From contig NZ_AXAI01000007.1 of assembly GCF_000472425.1 (NCBI RefSeq), positions 62,001 to 126,000 of the forward strand: DNA of 64,000 nt, read 5' to 3'. The notes below the pieces were generated by a model, which made no database searches, was not told the origin of the DNA, and worked only from the letters and a program-made list of their open reading frames with translations. A program made the position numbers and the translations under genes. Positions 37,093 to 45,278 of the stretch are shown piece by piece (position 1 is the stretch's first letter; every line of letters starts with the position of its first letter). The DNA comes from Bradyrhizobium sp. Tv2a-2. Lineage in GTDB: Bacteria; Pseudomonadota; Alphaproteobacteria; Rhizobiales; Xanthobacteraceae.

Positions 37093-37147
37093 ACGATCCG
37101 GCGCAAATTCTTCGGCACCGTCATTACTGGGTGGTCCGAACGACCAG

Positions 37148-37212
37148 ACCCGGAATCTCGAGGTTCCGGGTTCGGTCCTGAAATCATGAATGCCCGGCAC
37201 GAGGCCGGGCAT
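37148..37212. terminator. two hairpins downstream of the branched-chain binding protein
   Basis: ACCCGGAA/TTCCGGGT (37148-37171) and ATGCCCGGC/GCCGGGCAT with a 5-base loop (37190-37212) lie after the minus-strand stop at 37243. The second is a strong 9-base stem without a clear T-run. The first resembles part of repeat family C. Confidence 0.6.
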
Positions 37213-37242
37213 CACGACTGCATATGAGGTCGGTTGGCGAAA

Positions 37243-38469
37243 TTACCCCGCAGCCCCCGTATCCTCGATGATCGGGCCGAACAGCTCCCAGCGCTCGCCG
37301 TTGAAGCGCATCATCTGCAGCTGCTTGTTGACGCGGTAGTCGGTCGGCGAGGTGTTGGCCTTGATGCCGGGCAGTGCGATGTCGAGCACCACGTCCTTCA
37401 GGCTTGCCGCCTGCTTCATCACGTTCTCGCGCGTGAGGTCGTCGCCGCACTGCTTCAGCACATAGGCCAGGAGCTGCGAGGTCGAATAGCCATAGGTGTT
37501 GAAGTTCGAGTTCTTGTCGCCATCCGGATAGTACTTGGCCATGAAGTCGAAATAGCGCTTCAGGCCGGCGTCTTCCTTCCAGGTCGGATCGAGCGGATCC
37601 TTGCCGTAGTTGACGCTGATCACGCCCTTCGACGCATCAAGCCCCGCCGGCTGCATCACGGCGCCGACCGAGGTGGCGTTGATGTCGACGATGTGCACGG
37701 GGTGCCAGCCGAGCTCGAAGTTCTTCTTGATCGCCTGCGCCGCGAATTTCGGCGTGGAGGCACTGAAGAACAGGTCGGTGCCGGCCGCCTTCAGCTTCAG
37801 GATCTGCGAATCGATGGTCGGATCGGACACCTCGTAGGAGGCCTCCGCCACGATCATGCTGGCAGCCTTGTCGCCGAGCCCGGCCTTGATGCCGTTGAGG
37901 TAGTCCTTGCCCAGATCGTCATTCTGGTAGAGCACGCCGACCTTGGCGGTGGGATATTCCTTCAGAATGTACTGGCCGTAGATCCGCCCCTCGACGAAGT
38001 AATTGGGGTTGAAGCCCATGGTCCAGGGGAAGTTCTTCGGGTCAGTGAACTTCGATGCGCCGGTGGCGGCGAACAGCTGCGGCACCTTCTTGGCGTTGAG
38101 ATATTTCTGCACGGCCGCATTCGACGGCGTGCCGATGATCTGGAACGTCAGCAACACCTCGTCGCCTTCGACCAGCTTGCGCACCTGCTCGACGGCCTTG
38201 GGTGGGCTATAGGCGTCGTCATACTGGATCAGATTGATCTTGCGGCCGTTGATGCCGCCCTGGTCGTTGATCATCTTGAAATACGCGGCCTGGGTCTTGC
38301 CGATCGAGGCATAGGCCGAGGCAGGTCCCGAGAACGGCACGGTCTGGCCGATCTTGATCTCGGTGTCGCTGGCGCCGGTGTCATATTTCTTCTGGGCGTA
38401 GGCCGAATTGGCCGACAGCGCGATGGTCAGCGCGGCGCCTGTCGCCAGACGGAAAAGTCCCTTGCTCAT
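37243..38469 (-). CDS. branched-chain amino acid-type ABC substrate-binding protein
   Basis: A 408-residue periplasmic binding protein of the LivJ/LivK type (Peripla_BP_6). It has a Sec signal peptide (residues 1-25, ending SAYAQ), then SDTEIKIGQTVPFSGPASAYASIGKTQAAYFKMIN, and the hinge region AKVGVLYQNDDLGKDYLNG. Only the binding protein is present; permease and ATPase genes are not in the window, so it is an orphan or pairs with a distant transporter. Ligands of this group range from branched-chain amino acids to aromatic acids. GAGGAAC lies about 8 bases before the start. Confidence 0.92.
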   Translation of the reverse strand: MSKGLFRLATGAALTIALSANSAYAQKKYDTGASDTEIKIGQTVPFSGPASAYASIGKTQAAYFKMINDQGGINGRKINLIQYDDAYSPPKAVEQVRKLVEGDEVLLTFQIIGTPSNAAVQKYLNAKKVPQLFAATGASKFTDPKNFPWTMGFNPNYFVEGRIYGQYILKEYPTAKVGVLYQNDDLGKDYLNGIKAGLGDKAASMIVAEASYEVSDPTIDSQILKLKAAGTDLFFSASTPKFAAQAIKKNFELGWHPVHIVDINATSVGAVMQPAGLDASKGVISVNYGKDPLDPTWKEDAGLKRYFDFMAKYYPDGDKNSNFNTYGYSTSQLLAYVLKQCGDDLTRENVMKQAASLKDVVLDIALPGIKANTSPTDYRVNKQLQMMRFNGERWELFGPIIEDTGAAG

Positions 38470-38702
38470 TGCAAAGCGTTCCTCTTTTTTGTGACGGTCA
38501 TTCTTGTGGTGGCCGATGGTCTCCCCCTGAGGGCGCCACGGTTGGGCGGGATAGTGGAGGAGCGTTTTCCGCAATGCAAGATGGCGCCTGGCAGCTAAGA
38601 CTAACGGAGCATGTGTCACGGCCCGCGCGCCCGCAGGTCGCGAAACGGGTGGCGCCCACCCCGCGCGGTCCTCAAAATGCATCCGACTGTCTGGAGATGG
38701 AA

Positions 38703-39269
38703 ATGCCAATGAAAACAAAGGCAGCTCTGTCGTTCGGGCTCGGCCGCCTGGATACGCCGATCGGGGTGGCCCTGCTCGTGACCGATGCCGACCAGATCCT
38801 CTGTGCGCTGGACTGGGAAGATTATGAGTCGCGGATGCGAGAGCTGCTGCGGCTGCAGCATGGCGACGTCGTTCTGCAAGAACGGCCGGCGCCATCGGGC
38901 ATCCGCAATGCGCTGTCGGCCTATTTCGGGGGTGATCTCGCCGCGCTTGGCGCGATCAAATGGCGGCTCGGCGGCACGCCGTTCCAGCGCAAGGTGTGGG
39001 CGGCGCTTGCGGATATTCCGGCCGGCACGACCATGAGCTATGGCGCGCTCGCCGCGCAACTCGGCAGCCCCAGAGCGATGCGGGCGGTCGGACACGCCAA
39101 CGGCGCCAACCCGATCAGCGTCGTCATTCCCTGCCATCGCCTGATCGGCGCCGATGGTTCGCTGGTCAAATATGGTGGCGGCCTGCATCGCAAGCGCTGG
39201 CTGCTCGCCCATGAGGGCGTGGCGTTCGAGGCTGTTGCAAGCCGAACCAGAACAGCGAGACAGGCGTGA
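38703..39269 (+). CDS. ogt: methylated-DNA--protein-cysteine methyltransferase
   Basis: A 188-residue O6-alkylguanine repair protein. The active-site Cys144 lies in VIPCHRLIGADG, preceded by the DNA-recognition helix (MSYGALAAQLGSPRAMRAVGHANGANP). It lacks an AraC-like Ada domain, so it is the constitutive Ogt type. The start is one of three closely spaced Met codons; this one has GGAG 6 bases upstream, and the next Met is an alternative. It is divergent from the binding-protein gene. Confidence 0.92.
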   Translation: MPMKTKAALSFGLGRLDTPIGVALLVTDADQILCALDWEDYESRMRELLRLQHGDVVLQERPAPSGIRNALSAYFGGDLAALGAIKWRLGGTPFQRKVWAALADIPAGTTMSYGALAAQLGSPRAMRAVGHANGANPISVVIPCHRLIGADGSLVKYGGGLHRKRWLLAHEGVAFEAVASRTRTARQA

Positions 39270-39444
39270 CGGAGCTTGCGCTTGGAAGCGGAAGCCGGAA
39301 CCGTCTGCCGCTATCTCCGCAGTGGCTTGGCCGATTCCGGACGCAGATAGTCAATCGTAGATCAGCTTGCATGCTCTTCAACTCACCCACGCGGCGGAAC
39401 CTCCCGGGAGCGATGGGGACTGCGGCACAAGCGCGCGCTTAATG

Positions 39445-39460
39445 AGCGTTTAACGCTTTT
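39445..39460 (+). terminator. short hairpin with T-run after ogt
   Basis: AGCGTT-T-AACGCT is followed directly by further Ts. It lies about 175 bases after the ogt stop codon. The stem is only 6 bases, so strength is doubtful. Confidence 0.4.
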
Positions 39461-39535
39461 GAGCAACAGATAGGCCACCAGCGCGAACTGACATCTTAGT
39501 AGAAATGCGGCTCCGTCCCCGGGGAGGGGAATTGC

Positions 39536-40159
39536 ATGGGACTGCTTCTCGTTGGCGTGCTTGCTGGAATCGTGATCGGCTTTGCCTGGCTTTCCCCGTC
39601 ACAGGGTCATTTCCAGGGATGCATGTTCCAGTGGCAGGGCTGTCACGACCAAGTTGCGGCCAGCGAGCCGGCCACGTCCCAAGGAGCGGACCAAGGAACG
39701 CACCAGGGAACGCGACACGTCGCGCCGCGAAGACCGGATTCTCCGACGGCTCACGCGGAGTCTCTGCTGGCATCGAAACGTGCCCGCCGCGCATCTGCCA
39801 AACACTGGGCCGCTCTCGCCAAGCAGGCGGCCGAGCCCGCGGGAATCAAAGTCTCCTCAGCCGAGCGTCGGCAAGCTGCAGCGTCGGATCCCGTCCTGGA
39901 CAGGGCGAAAGCCTCGATCGCGGCGAAGATGGAAGATCCGACGTCAGCCGAGTTCAGTGACATGGATCGCGCGTATAGAAAGAACACATTCGGGCGGGCC
40001 ACCGACACCATCTGCGGTCACGTCCGAGGGAAGAATGCGTCAGGCGGGGATACCGGCGAGAGACCATTTCTATATCTCGTGAAGGAGGATGATGCATACG
40101 TCGTCGACGGCAAGCCTGACTCGGCGGCGGCGATCGCGTATCGGAATATCTGTAAATAG
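39536..40159 (+). CDS. hypothetical membrane-anchored protein
   Basis: A 207-residue protein of unknown function. It has an N-terminal hydrophobic segment (about 2-21) that anchors it or serves as an uncleaved signal. A Gln/Thr/Ala/Arg-rich low-complexity linker runs from about 45 to 110. The C-terminal domain (about 120-207) reads AKMEDPTSAEFSDMDRAY...DTICGHVRGKNASGGDTGERPFLY. This resembles a small domain found in many rhizobial exported proteins (CG.V..KN..GG.TG..PF), whose role I do not know. GGGGAGGGA lies 5 bases upstream of the start. Confidence 0.75.
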   Translation: MGLLLVGVLAGIVIGFAWLSPSQGHFQGCMFQWQGCHDQVAASEPATSQGADQGTHQGTRHVAPRRPDSPTAHAESLLASKRARRASAKHWAALAKQAAEPAGIKVSSAERRQAAASDPVLDRAKASIAAKMEDPTSAEFSDMDRAYRKNTFGRATDTICGHVRGKNASGGDTGERPFLYLVKEDDAYVVDGKPDSAAAIAYRNICK

Positions 40160-40261
40160 CGCTTGATCCGGCAGCGCGGATATTTCTCGAAACATCGCGT
40201 CCTGCGCCGGATGGAATTCTGCGGAAAGAATTTCCGCCCCCACTCAAGATCGATCCTGGTA

Positions 40262-40291
40262 ACGCCCGGGCCGCGGCCCATGCCCGGGCGT
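40262..40291. terminator. strong GC hairpin
   Basis: ACGCCCGGG/CCCGGGCGT is a 9-base perfect stem with a 12-base loop that has its own GCCGCGGC palindrome. It lies about 100 bases after the hypothetical gene and before the LuxR regulator. No T-run follows. Confidence 0.45.
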
Positions 40292-40420
40292 CGACGGCAT
40301 CATCTCGATTGGAAACTTCGGCGGCGGCGTGCAGCGCCGGTGCCGGAGGTCGGCCGTTCAAAAATGCGGACTTGCAGGTTGCGGGGTAGCTCAGCAGTTT
40401 TCTGTATTTAGGGGATAACA

Positions 40421-41248
40421 ATGGACGGTATAGTCAACTCCGCAGAGCGGCTTGACGCATCGCTGCAGTTGCCGGCGCTGGTGCTCATCGAGCCGCTTAC
40501 TCTGACGCGGACCTGCATTCTGAATATCCTCAGGCGGGAGTTGCTCGGGCTCGATATCATCGACATCGCGACAACGGACGACCTCCATTGCGCGTCGGGA
40601 CGGGATATACGCCTGGTCGCGCTGGGCATTGGAGACAAGTCTGTTGGCGATTCCTCCGTCGAGGACGATCTTGCGTTGCTGGTGGATTATTGCTCGGGCG
40701 CGTCGGTCGCGCTGCTCTCGAATCGCGAAGACGAGGATACCGCGCTCGCGGCGATGCACCGGGGTGTTCGCGGCTTCTTTCCAAGTTCGCTTCCGGTCGA
40801 AGTCGTCGTTGCGGGCTTGCGTCTTGTGCTCGCCGGCGGCGTCTACAGGCCGCTTCCTGTCATCGGACTGGCCGGGACGAGCGGCCCCGAACAATCGTGT
40901 CCCCGCATGCCGCCGCCTGGCTGTCCTGTCAACGGCGCCGAGAAAGGCGCGGCCGAGAAAAATGCGACCGACTTCACGCCGCGCGAACAACAAGTGCTCG
41001 CCGAGCTCGAACTTGGTCTTCCAAACAAGGTGATTGCGGCCAAGCTCAATCTCTCGGAAAACACCGTCAAAATGCACGTCCATCACATCATGCGAAAATG
41101 CGCCGCCCGCAATCGCACCCAGGCCGTTCTCCACTGGAGCGGCAGGTTGACCCATCATGGCCGCGACACCGGCGCGAGCGGATCTTCGCTTCCTGAAGTG
41201 GAGATCGATGTGCGGCCCCGGCTCAGTCCTCGCGGAAAGCCCTGTTGA
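40421..41248 (+). CDS. LuxR-family regulator with degenerate receiver
   Basis: A 275-residue regulator. The C-terminal LuxR/FixJ HTH (about 185-245) is complete: FTPREQQVLAELELGLPNKVIAAKLNLSENTVKMHVHHIMRK. The N-terminal domain has receiver-like length and layout, but it lacks the phospho-acceptor: the strand reads IRLVALGIGD where DLVLLDL is expected. It has one acid (LIEPLTLTR) instead of the acidic pair, and GVRGFFPSS lacks the conserved Lys. It is probably not phosphorylated. It faces a T1SS gene array tail to tail, overlapping the HlyD gene by 26 bases. It may control that array. AGGGGATAACA precedes the start. Confidence 0.85.
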   Translation: MDGIVNSAERLDASLQLPALVLIEPLTLTRTCILNILRRELLGLDIIDIATTDDLHCASGRDIRLVALGIGDKSVGDSSVEDDLALLVDYCSGASVALLSNREDEDTALAAMHRGVRGFFPSSLPVEVVVAGLRLVLAGGVYRPLPVIGLAGTSGPEQSCPRMPPPGCPVNGAEKGAAEKNATDFTPREQQVLAELELGLPNKVIAAKLNLSENTVKMHVHHIMRKCAARNRTQAVLHWSGRLTHHGRDTGASGSSLPEVEIDVRPRLSPRGKPC

Positions 41249-42644
41249 AGCTGTCCATCAGCGGCCGCAAGGCGTAGAGTGCGACGGTCGTGTGCCCCGT
41301 TGTGATGAAGACCTGCGTCGGCATTCCAGGAATGATGTTAATATGGTGTTCGGCGATCCGCGGGTCTTCCACGCGAATCTTCGCCGAGTAATAGGGCTGG
41401 TCGGTACGTTTGTCGACAAGACGGTCGGCGGATACGTGCGCCACCGTGCCCTTGAGGCGCGGTACGCGACGCTGATTGTAGGGGATCAGGTGGACCTCTG
41501 CCTGGAGGCCAGGATAGACCACATCGATGTCCTCAGGCCTGAGTCGCGCGGTCACGATCAGTCGATCCTGCCGCGGCACCAGATCGAGGAGCGGCGCACC
41601 GGCCGCGATCACGCCGCCGGGCGTATGAATCCGCAGCTCGGTCACGATACCGTCCTCAGGGGCCTTGATCTCGGTTCGGGATAGCTGATCCTCGGCCGAA
41701 AGCAGCTTCTCGCTCAGTTGAAATTTCTGGTTTTGTGCCTCACGCAGCGACTGGGCGATGTCGTTCTGCCGGTCGCTCTCGAGCTTGAAGCGCGTTGCCT
41801 TGGATTCGTTGATGACCTGTTCGGCACGCGAGATCTGCGCTGCGACTTCACCCCGGCGCCCCTCGATGTCTGCCATTTCGCGTTGCAGGCTGAGCAGACG
41901 GGGGCGCCGTTCGAGCCCCTTCTCGACAAGGGTCGAAACCATCTCCAGTTCATCGCTGACAATGGCCGACCGCTGCGCGGCTGCGGCGCCTTGCGCCTTC
42001 AGCCCCTGAATCTCCTCCATGATCTCGGCTTTCTTCTGATCGATGATGGCGAGCTGAGATGTGAAGACTTCATGCCGCGTCTGATAGATGTGTCGTTGTG
42101 CGCTGAGGAGGGACGCGGCCGCGGCGTTCTGCTCCGCCAGCGCCTGCAGTCCAGCTGGAAACGACACCCGATCGCGCTCTTGCTGTTCGGCGAGCAGCCT
42201 TGCCTCGCGTGCCATGGCGTCCCACAGTTGAGCTCGAAGGCTCTCGACCTCGGCACGGGTTCGGGTGTCGTCCAGCTCGATCAATGTCTGTCCGGTCTGC
42301 ACAACGTCGCCGTCGGCGACCAGGATAGCCCTCACGATCCCGCCTTCGAGATGTTGGATCGTCTTTCGGCTCGATTCCGGTTCCACGACGCCAGAAGCAA
42401 TTGCCGCGCTTTCAAGTGGCGCGAAGCTCGACCAGATTCCCAGCCCGAGCACAAAGCAGAGCACCAGGAGATTTCCGGTCAGGGTGACGCCACGAAGCGC
42501 GGTGCGGGGCGAAGCCGGCGTCGGGCTGGAGCACCATGGAAATTCAAGCGGTTCGAAGTCGTCGATCGCGGCGATCACCGTCCCGAACCGAGGCCCGGGC
42601 ACGAGATGAGGCGAGGGCGCCTGCGTATCGGCTTCCTGGGTCAT
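41223..42644 (-). CDS. HlyD-family T1SS adaptor (second system)
   Basis: A 473-residue PrtE/HlyD-type membrane-fusion protein. It has one membrane helix (about 53-73), a first barrel half with IQHLEGGIVRAILVADGDVV, a long coiled-coil hairpin (about 115-320), a second half with APEDGIVTELRIHTPGGVI, and the C-terminal domain with IIPGMPTQVFITTG. Its start overlaps the exporter gene by four bases (ATGA), so the pair is co-translated. With the exporter it should bridge to an outer-membrane TolC-like channel encoded elsewhere. Confidence 0.92.
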   Translation of the reverse strand: MTQEADTQAPSPHLVPGPRFGTVIAAIDDFEPLEFPWCSSPTPASPRTALRGVTLTGNLLVLCFVLGLGIWSSFAPLESAAIASGVVEPESSRKTIQHLEGGIVRAILVADGDVVQTGQTLIELDDTRTRAEVESLRAQLWDAMAREARLLAEQQERDRVSFPAGLQALAEQNAAAASLLSAQRHIYQTRHEVFTSQLAIIDQKKAEIMEEIQGLKAQGAAAAQRSAIVSDELEMVSTLVEKGLERRPRLLSLQREMADIEGRRGEVAAQISRAEQVINESKATRFKLESDRQNDIAQSLREAQNQKFQLSEKLLSAEDQLSRTEIKAPEDGIVTELRIHTPGGVIAAGAPLLDLVPRQDRLIVTARLRPEDIDVVYPGLQAEVHLIPYNQRRVPRLKGTVAHVSADRLVDKRTDQPYYSAKIRVEDPRIAEHHINIIPGMPTQVFITTGHTTVALYALRPLMDSFNRAFRED

Positions 42645-44446
42645 GGGACAGCTGGCTCCAGCGACGCACCGACGGCTCCGCCCGGCTCATCCTGCATGAC
42701 CTGCGATGGCATTTGTGATGGGACCTGCGGCCGGCTCAGATGCCGCTCAAAGATTTCCTCGCTCGCGCCGAACGCGAGCATCGTGCCGCCCTGCATGATG
42801 GCAATCTTGTCCGTGGCCGCGAGGATGCCCATTCGGTGCGTGATGACGACCACCGTGGTATTGGTGATTTTCATCTGCTCAATGGCATCGAGCAGCACAC
42901 GCTCGCCCACATAGTCGAGGCTCGAGTTGGGCTCATCGAGCACCACCAGACGCGGTTCTCCGAACATGGCACGGGCAAGACCGAGACGCTGGCGGTAGCC
43001 GCGCGAAAAGCCGAATCCGCCGTTGGGAACGGCAGTGTCATACGCTTCAGGCATGTGCATGATGGTGTCGTGGATTCCGGCAAGCTTTGCCGCCTCGACG
43101 AGTTTGGCCGGATCGGTGTCATCGAGCCTGCCAATATTGTCCTTTATTGTTTCCCCGAACAGATTGATGTCCTGCGGTAGATATCCGAGGTAACGGCCGC
43201 GTTGCCCTTCGCGCAACATCGAGACGTCGACCTTGTCCAGCAGGACGCGCCCCCCTGTGGGTGAGGATATTCCGGCGATAATCTGGCCGAGCACCGACTT
43301 GCCTGAGCCTGACGAACCGATGATGCCCAGGCATTCCCCGGGCGCCAGACGGAACGAAACATTCTTGAGCAGGAAGTGACCGGCCTGCCGCAACTCGAGG
43401 CTGACATTGTCGACGACGAGGTCGCCTCGCGGCCACTCCGGCCGAATGCCGGGATCTTCCGCAGCAGGGCAATTGGCAGCGAGCATGCCGTCGAGCTTCC
43501 GATAGGCTTCCAGAGCCGTCGTCAGGGCTTTCCACGCTGTCACTGCACCTTCCACGGGGGCGATTGCGCGGCTGAACAGCAGTGACGAAGCAAAAATGAT
43601 GGCGGGATTGCTGCCGTAGTCGACGACGAGCCACGCGGCTGCGCCCATGATCAGGACTTGCGCCAGCGCGCGTATCGGCTTGGCAAGGAGCATGATGATT
43701 TCGGACCGCTGCTGGGCCAGGTCCTGTTCGTTTCGTGCGTCCAGCGCTGCCTGCTGGATCTGGCGGGCGGCGCCATCGAACATCCCCATGGTCCGGATCA
43801 TGTGAATATTGGCAACTGCTGTCGCAAGCCGGCCATAGCTTCTGGACAGCGCCGTACCAGATCTTGCCAGCGCATCTTCGGTCAGCAGTCCGCTCGCTAG
43901 TGTCAGCCCGAATGAGACCAGCACGCTGCAGGCGGCAATCATCCCCAGTAAGGGGTGCACGAGAAAAAGGACGATGAGGAAGAGAGGTGCCCACAGCGCG
44001 TCGAACAGCATCGGGGACGCGCTGGATTCCATAAACTGACGGAGAACGGTAAGGTGCCGATAGGCCTCCGGTGCGCGCGAAGGATCACCGCGGAAGGCGC
44101 ATTCGAGGGAAGCCGATAACACGTTGGGACGAAGGCGGTCCTCGAACCATGCGCCAAGCCGGCCCAGGACGACACGGCGCAATGCGTCGAGTATCCCTCC
44201 GATGACGACGGTGAAGGCCACGATCAGGGTGAGCAGCATCAGCGTGGCGCCGCTGCGGCTCGACAGGACACGATCGTAGATCTGGAGCAGGTAGATCGAG
44301 GGGGCAAAGAGCAGCAGATTGTAGCTGCAGCTATAGGCGAACACGAGGGCAAGCGGGCCTGCGCAGGTCCAAAGCGCCGCCTGCAGCGGTGTCTTTGGCG
44401 GCGGTACGATGTTTAACCGGAGGAACGGGATCGGCATTGTCGTCAC
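42641..44446 (-). CDS. PrtD-type T1SS ABC exporter with variant signature
   Basis: A 601-residue exporter of the PrtD type: no C39 domain, membrane domain about 25-330, ATPase about 345-575. Walker A is GSSGSGKS (about 377), Walker B LVVLDEPNSSLD and the switch His is in VITHRMG. The C-loop, normally LSGGQ, reads FSRGY (residues 480-484), followed by the usual RQRLGLARAM. The reading was checked on the bases at 42995-43009. The variant could slow ATP hydrolysis or be a lineage trait. The C-terminus has a Gln/Pro/Met-rich tail. It lies just downstream of the two module proteins it probably exports. Confidence 0.92.
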   Translation of the reverse strand: MTTMPIPFLRLNIVPPPKTPLQAALWTCAGPLALVFAYSCSYNLLLFAPSIYLLQIYDRVLSSRSGATLMLLTLIVAFTVVIGGILDALRRVVLGRLGAWFEDRLRPNVLSASLECAFRGDPSRAPEAYRHLTVLRQFMESSASPMLFDALWAPLFLIVLFLVHPLLGMIAACSVLVSFGLTLASGLLTEDALARSGTALSRSYGRLATAVANIHMIRTMGMFDGAARQIQQAALDARNEQDLAQQRSEIIMLLAKPIRALAQVLIMGAAAWLVVDYGSNPAIIFASSLLFSRAIAPVEGAVTAWKALTTALEAYRKLDGMLAANCPAAEDPGIRPEWPRGDLVVDNVSLELRQAGHFLLKNVSFRLAPGECLGIIGSSGSGKSVLGQIIAGISSPTGGRVLLDKVDVSMLREGQRGRYLGYLPQDINLFGETIKDNIGRLDDTDPAKLVEAAKLAGIHDTIMHMPEAYDTAVPNGGFGFSRGYRQRLGLARAMFGEPRLVVLDEPNSSLDYVGERVLLDAIEQMKITNTTVVVITHRMGILAATDKIAIMQGGTMLAFGASEEIFERHLSRPQVPSQMPSQVMQDEPGGAVGASLEPAVP

Positions 44447-44559
44447 CGCGAGACGTTACACTTCGCTCGACCGTCAATCCGACGCGGCGACAGATCAACC
44501 GGCGCCAAATGGACCGGCGGCTGATGCCGCCGGTCTTCGCCCGCCGGACAGGCCAGCGA

Positions 44560-45024
44560 TCAGATGGAAATTTCGGGCTGGATGTCCACGTTTCCGCCCA
44601 ACGCCAGGTTGCCATCGCCACCATAGCCGCCGATGCCGGCCATCACGTCCTGGTGCTGGTCGACCCAGAGAGTGTTGTCCTGGGTGGCCGTCGTATTGGC
44701 ATAGACCTTGGACGTGTCGTGGCCGCTCTTCGAGCTCTGATCGCCGTCCGAGTTGGCGTTGGCATAAGCCTTCGACCACTTCTCGCCTTCTGCGCTCGCC
44801 TTGCCGGCGTCCCAATAGGCTTTTTGATCGACGTGATCGCCGGTCTTGACCGAGACGCTGGCGCCGGTCGCTGTATTGGATGGATCGAAGCTGAGCGTCG
44901 GCGCATTCACGACATATCCCTTGAAACTGCCCTCGCCACCGTTTCCGGCGCTGTTGCCGCCGGTATCTATCGACTTGAAATGGATCGAGTCAGAAATGCT
45001 GATTGATGGTTTTGCATAGGTCAT
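44560..45024 (-). CDS. single-module Gly/Asn-rich protein, probable T1SS substrate
   Basis: A 154-residue protein with no signal peptide and no known family. It carries one copy of the module that is repeated five times in the upstream protein, but split: GGNSAGNGGEGSFKGYVVNAP (residues 22-42) and, after a roughly 60-residue Ser/Lys/Ala/Asp-rich insertion, QDNTLWVDQHQDVMAGIGG (115-133), then YGGDGNLALGG. The C-terminus DIQPEISI is short and hydrophobic-acidic, as in many T1SS signals. I start at MTYAKPS with GGAGG 5 bases upstream. It lies 113 bases before the ABC exporter gene on the same strand. Secretion is inferred. Confidence 0.75.
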   Translation of the reverse strand: MTYAKPSISISDSIHFKSIDTGGNSAGNGGEGSFKGYVVNAPTLSFDPSNTATGASVSVKTGDHVDQKAYWDAGKASAEGEKWSKAYANANSDGDQSSKSGHDTSKVYANTTATQDNTLWVDQHQDVMAGIGGYGGDGNLALGGNVDIQPEISI

Positions 45025-45278
45025 GCGAGCCTCCGTGTTGGGTTCACGAGTCATCCACGAGTTGCAGATGACAGGTTTACGCGGCGGAGTTTGGTCCGCG
45101 CGCGATTGAGCGCGATAGATGCCAAATGGAATGCTATCCTTGTGATGGGTTACACCCGAAAGGCTGTATGCCTCATGCGCGGTTTTATGATCGTGCCGTG
45201 GCGAAGGGACATGCGGAGCGCCGAGGCATTCAGGCATGCCTCATTGCAGGCGTGGCGTCCGTGTGAGCGATTGTGCCC

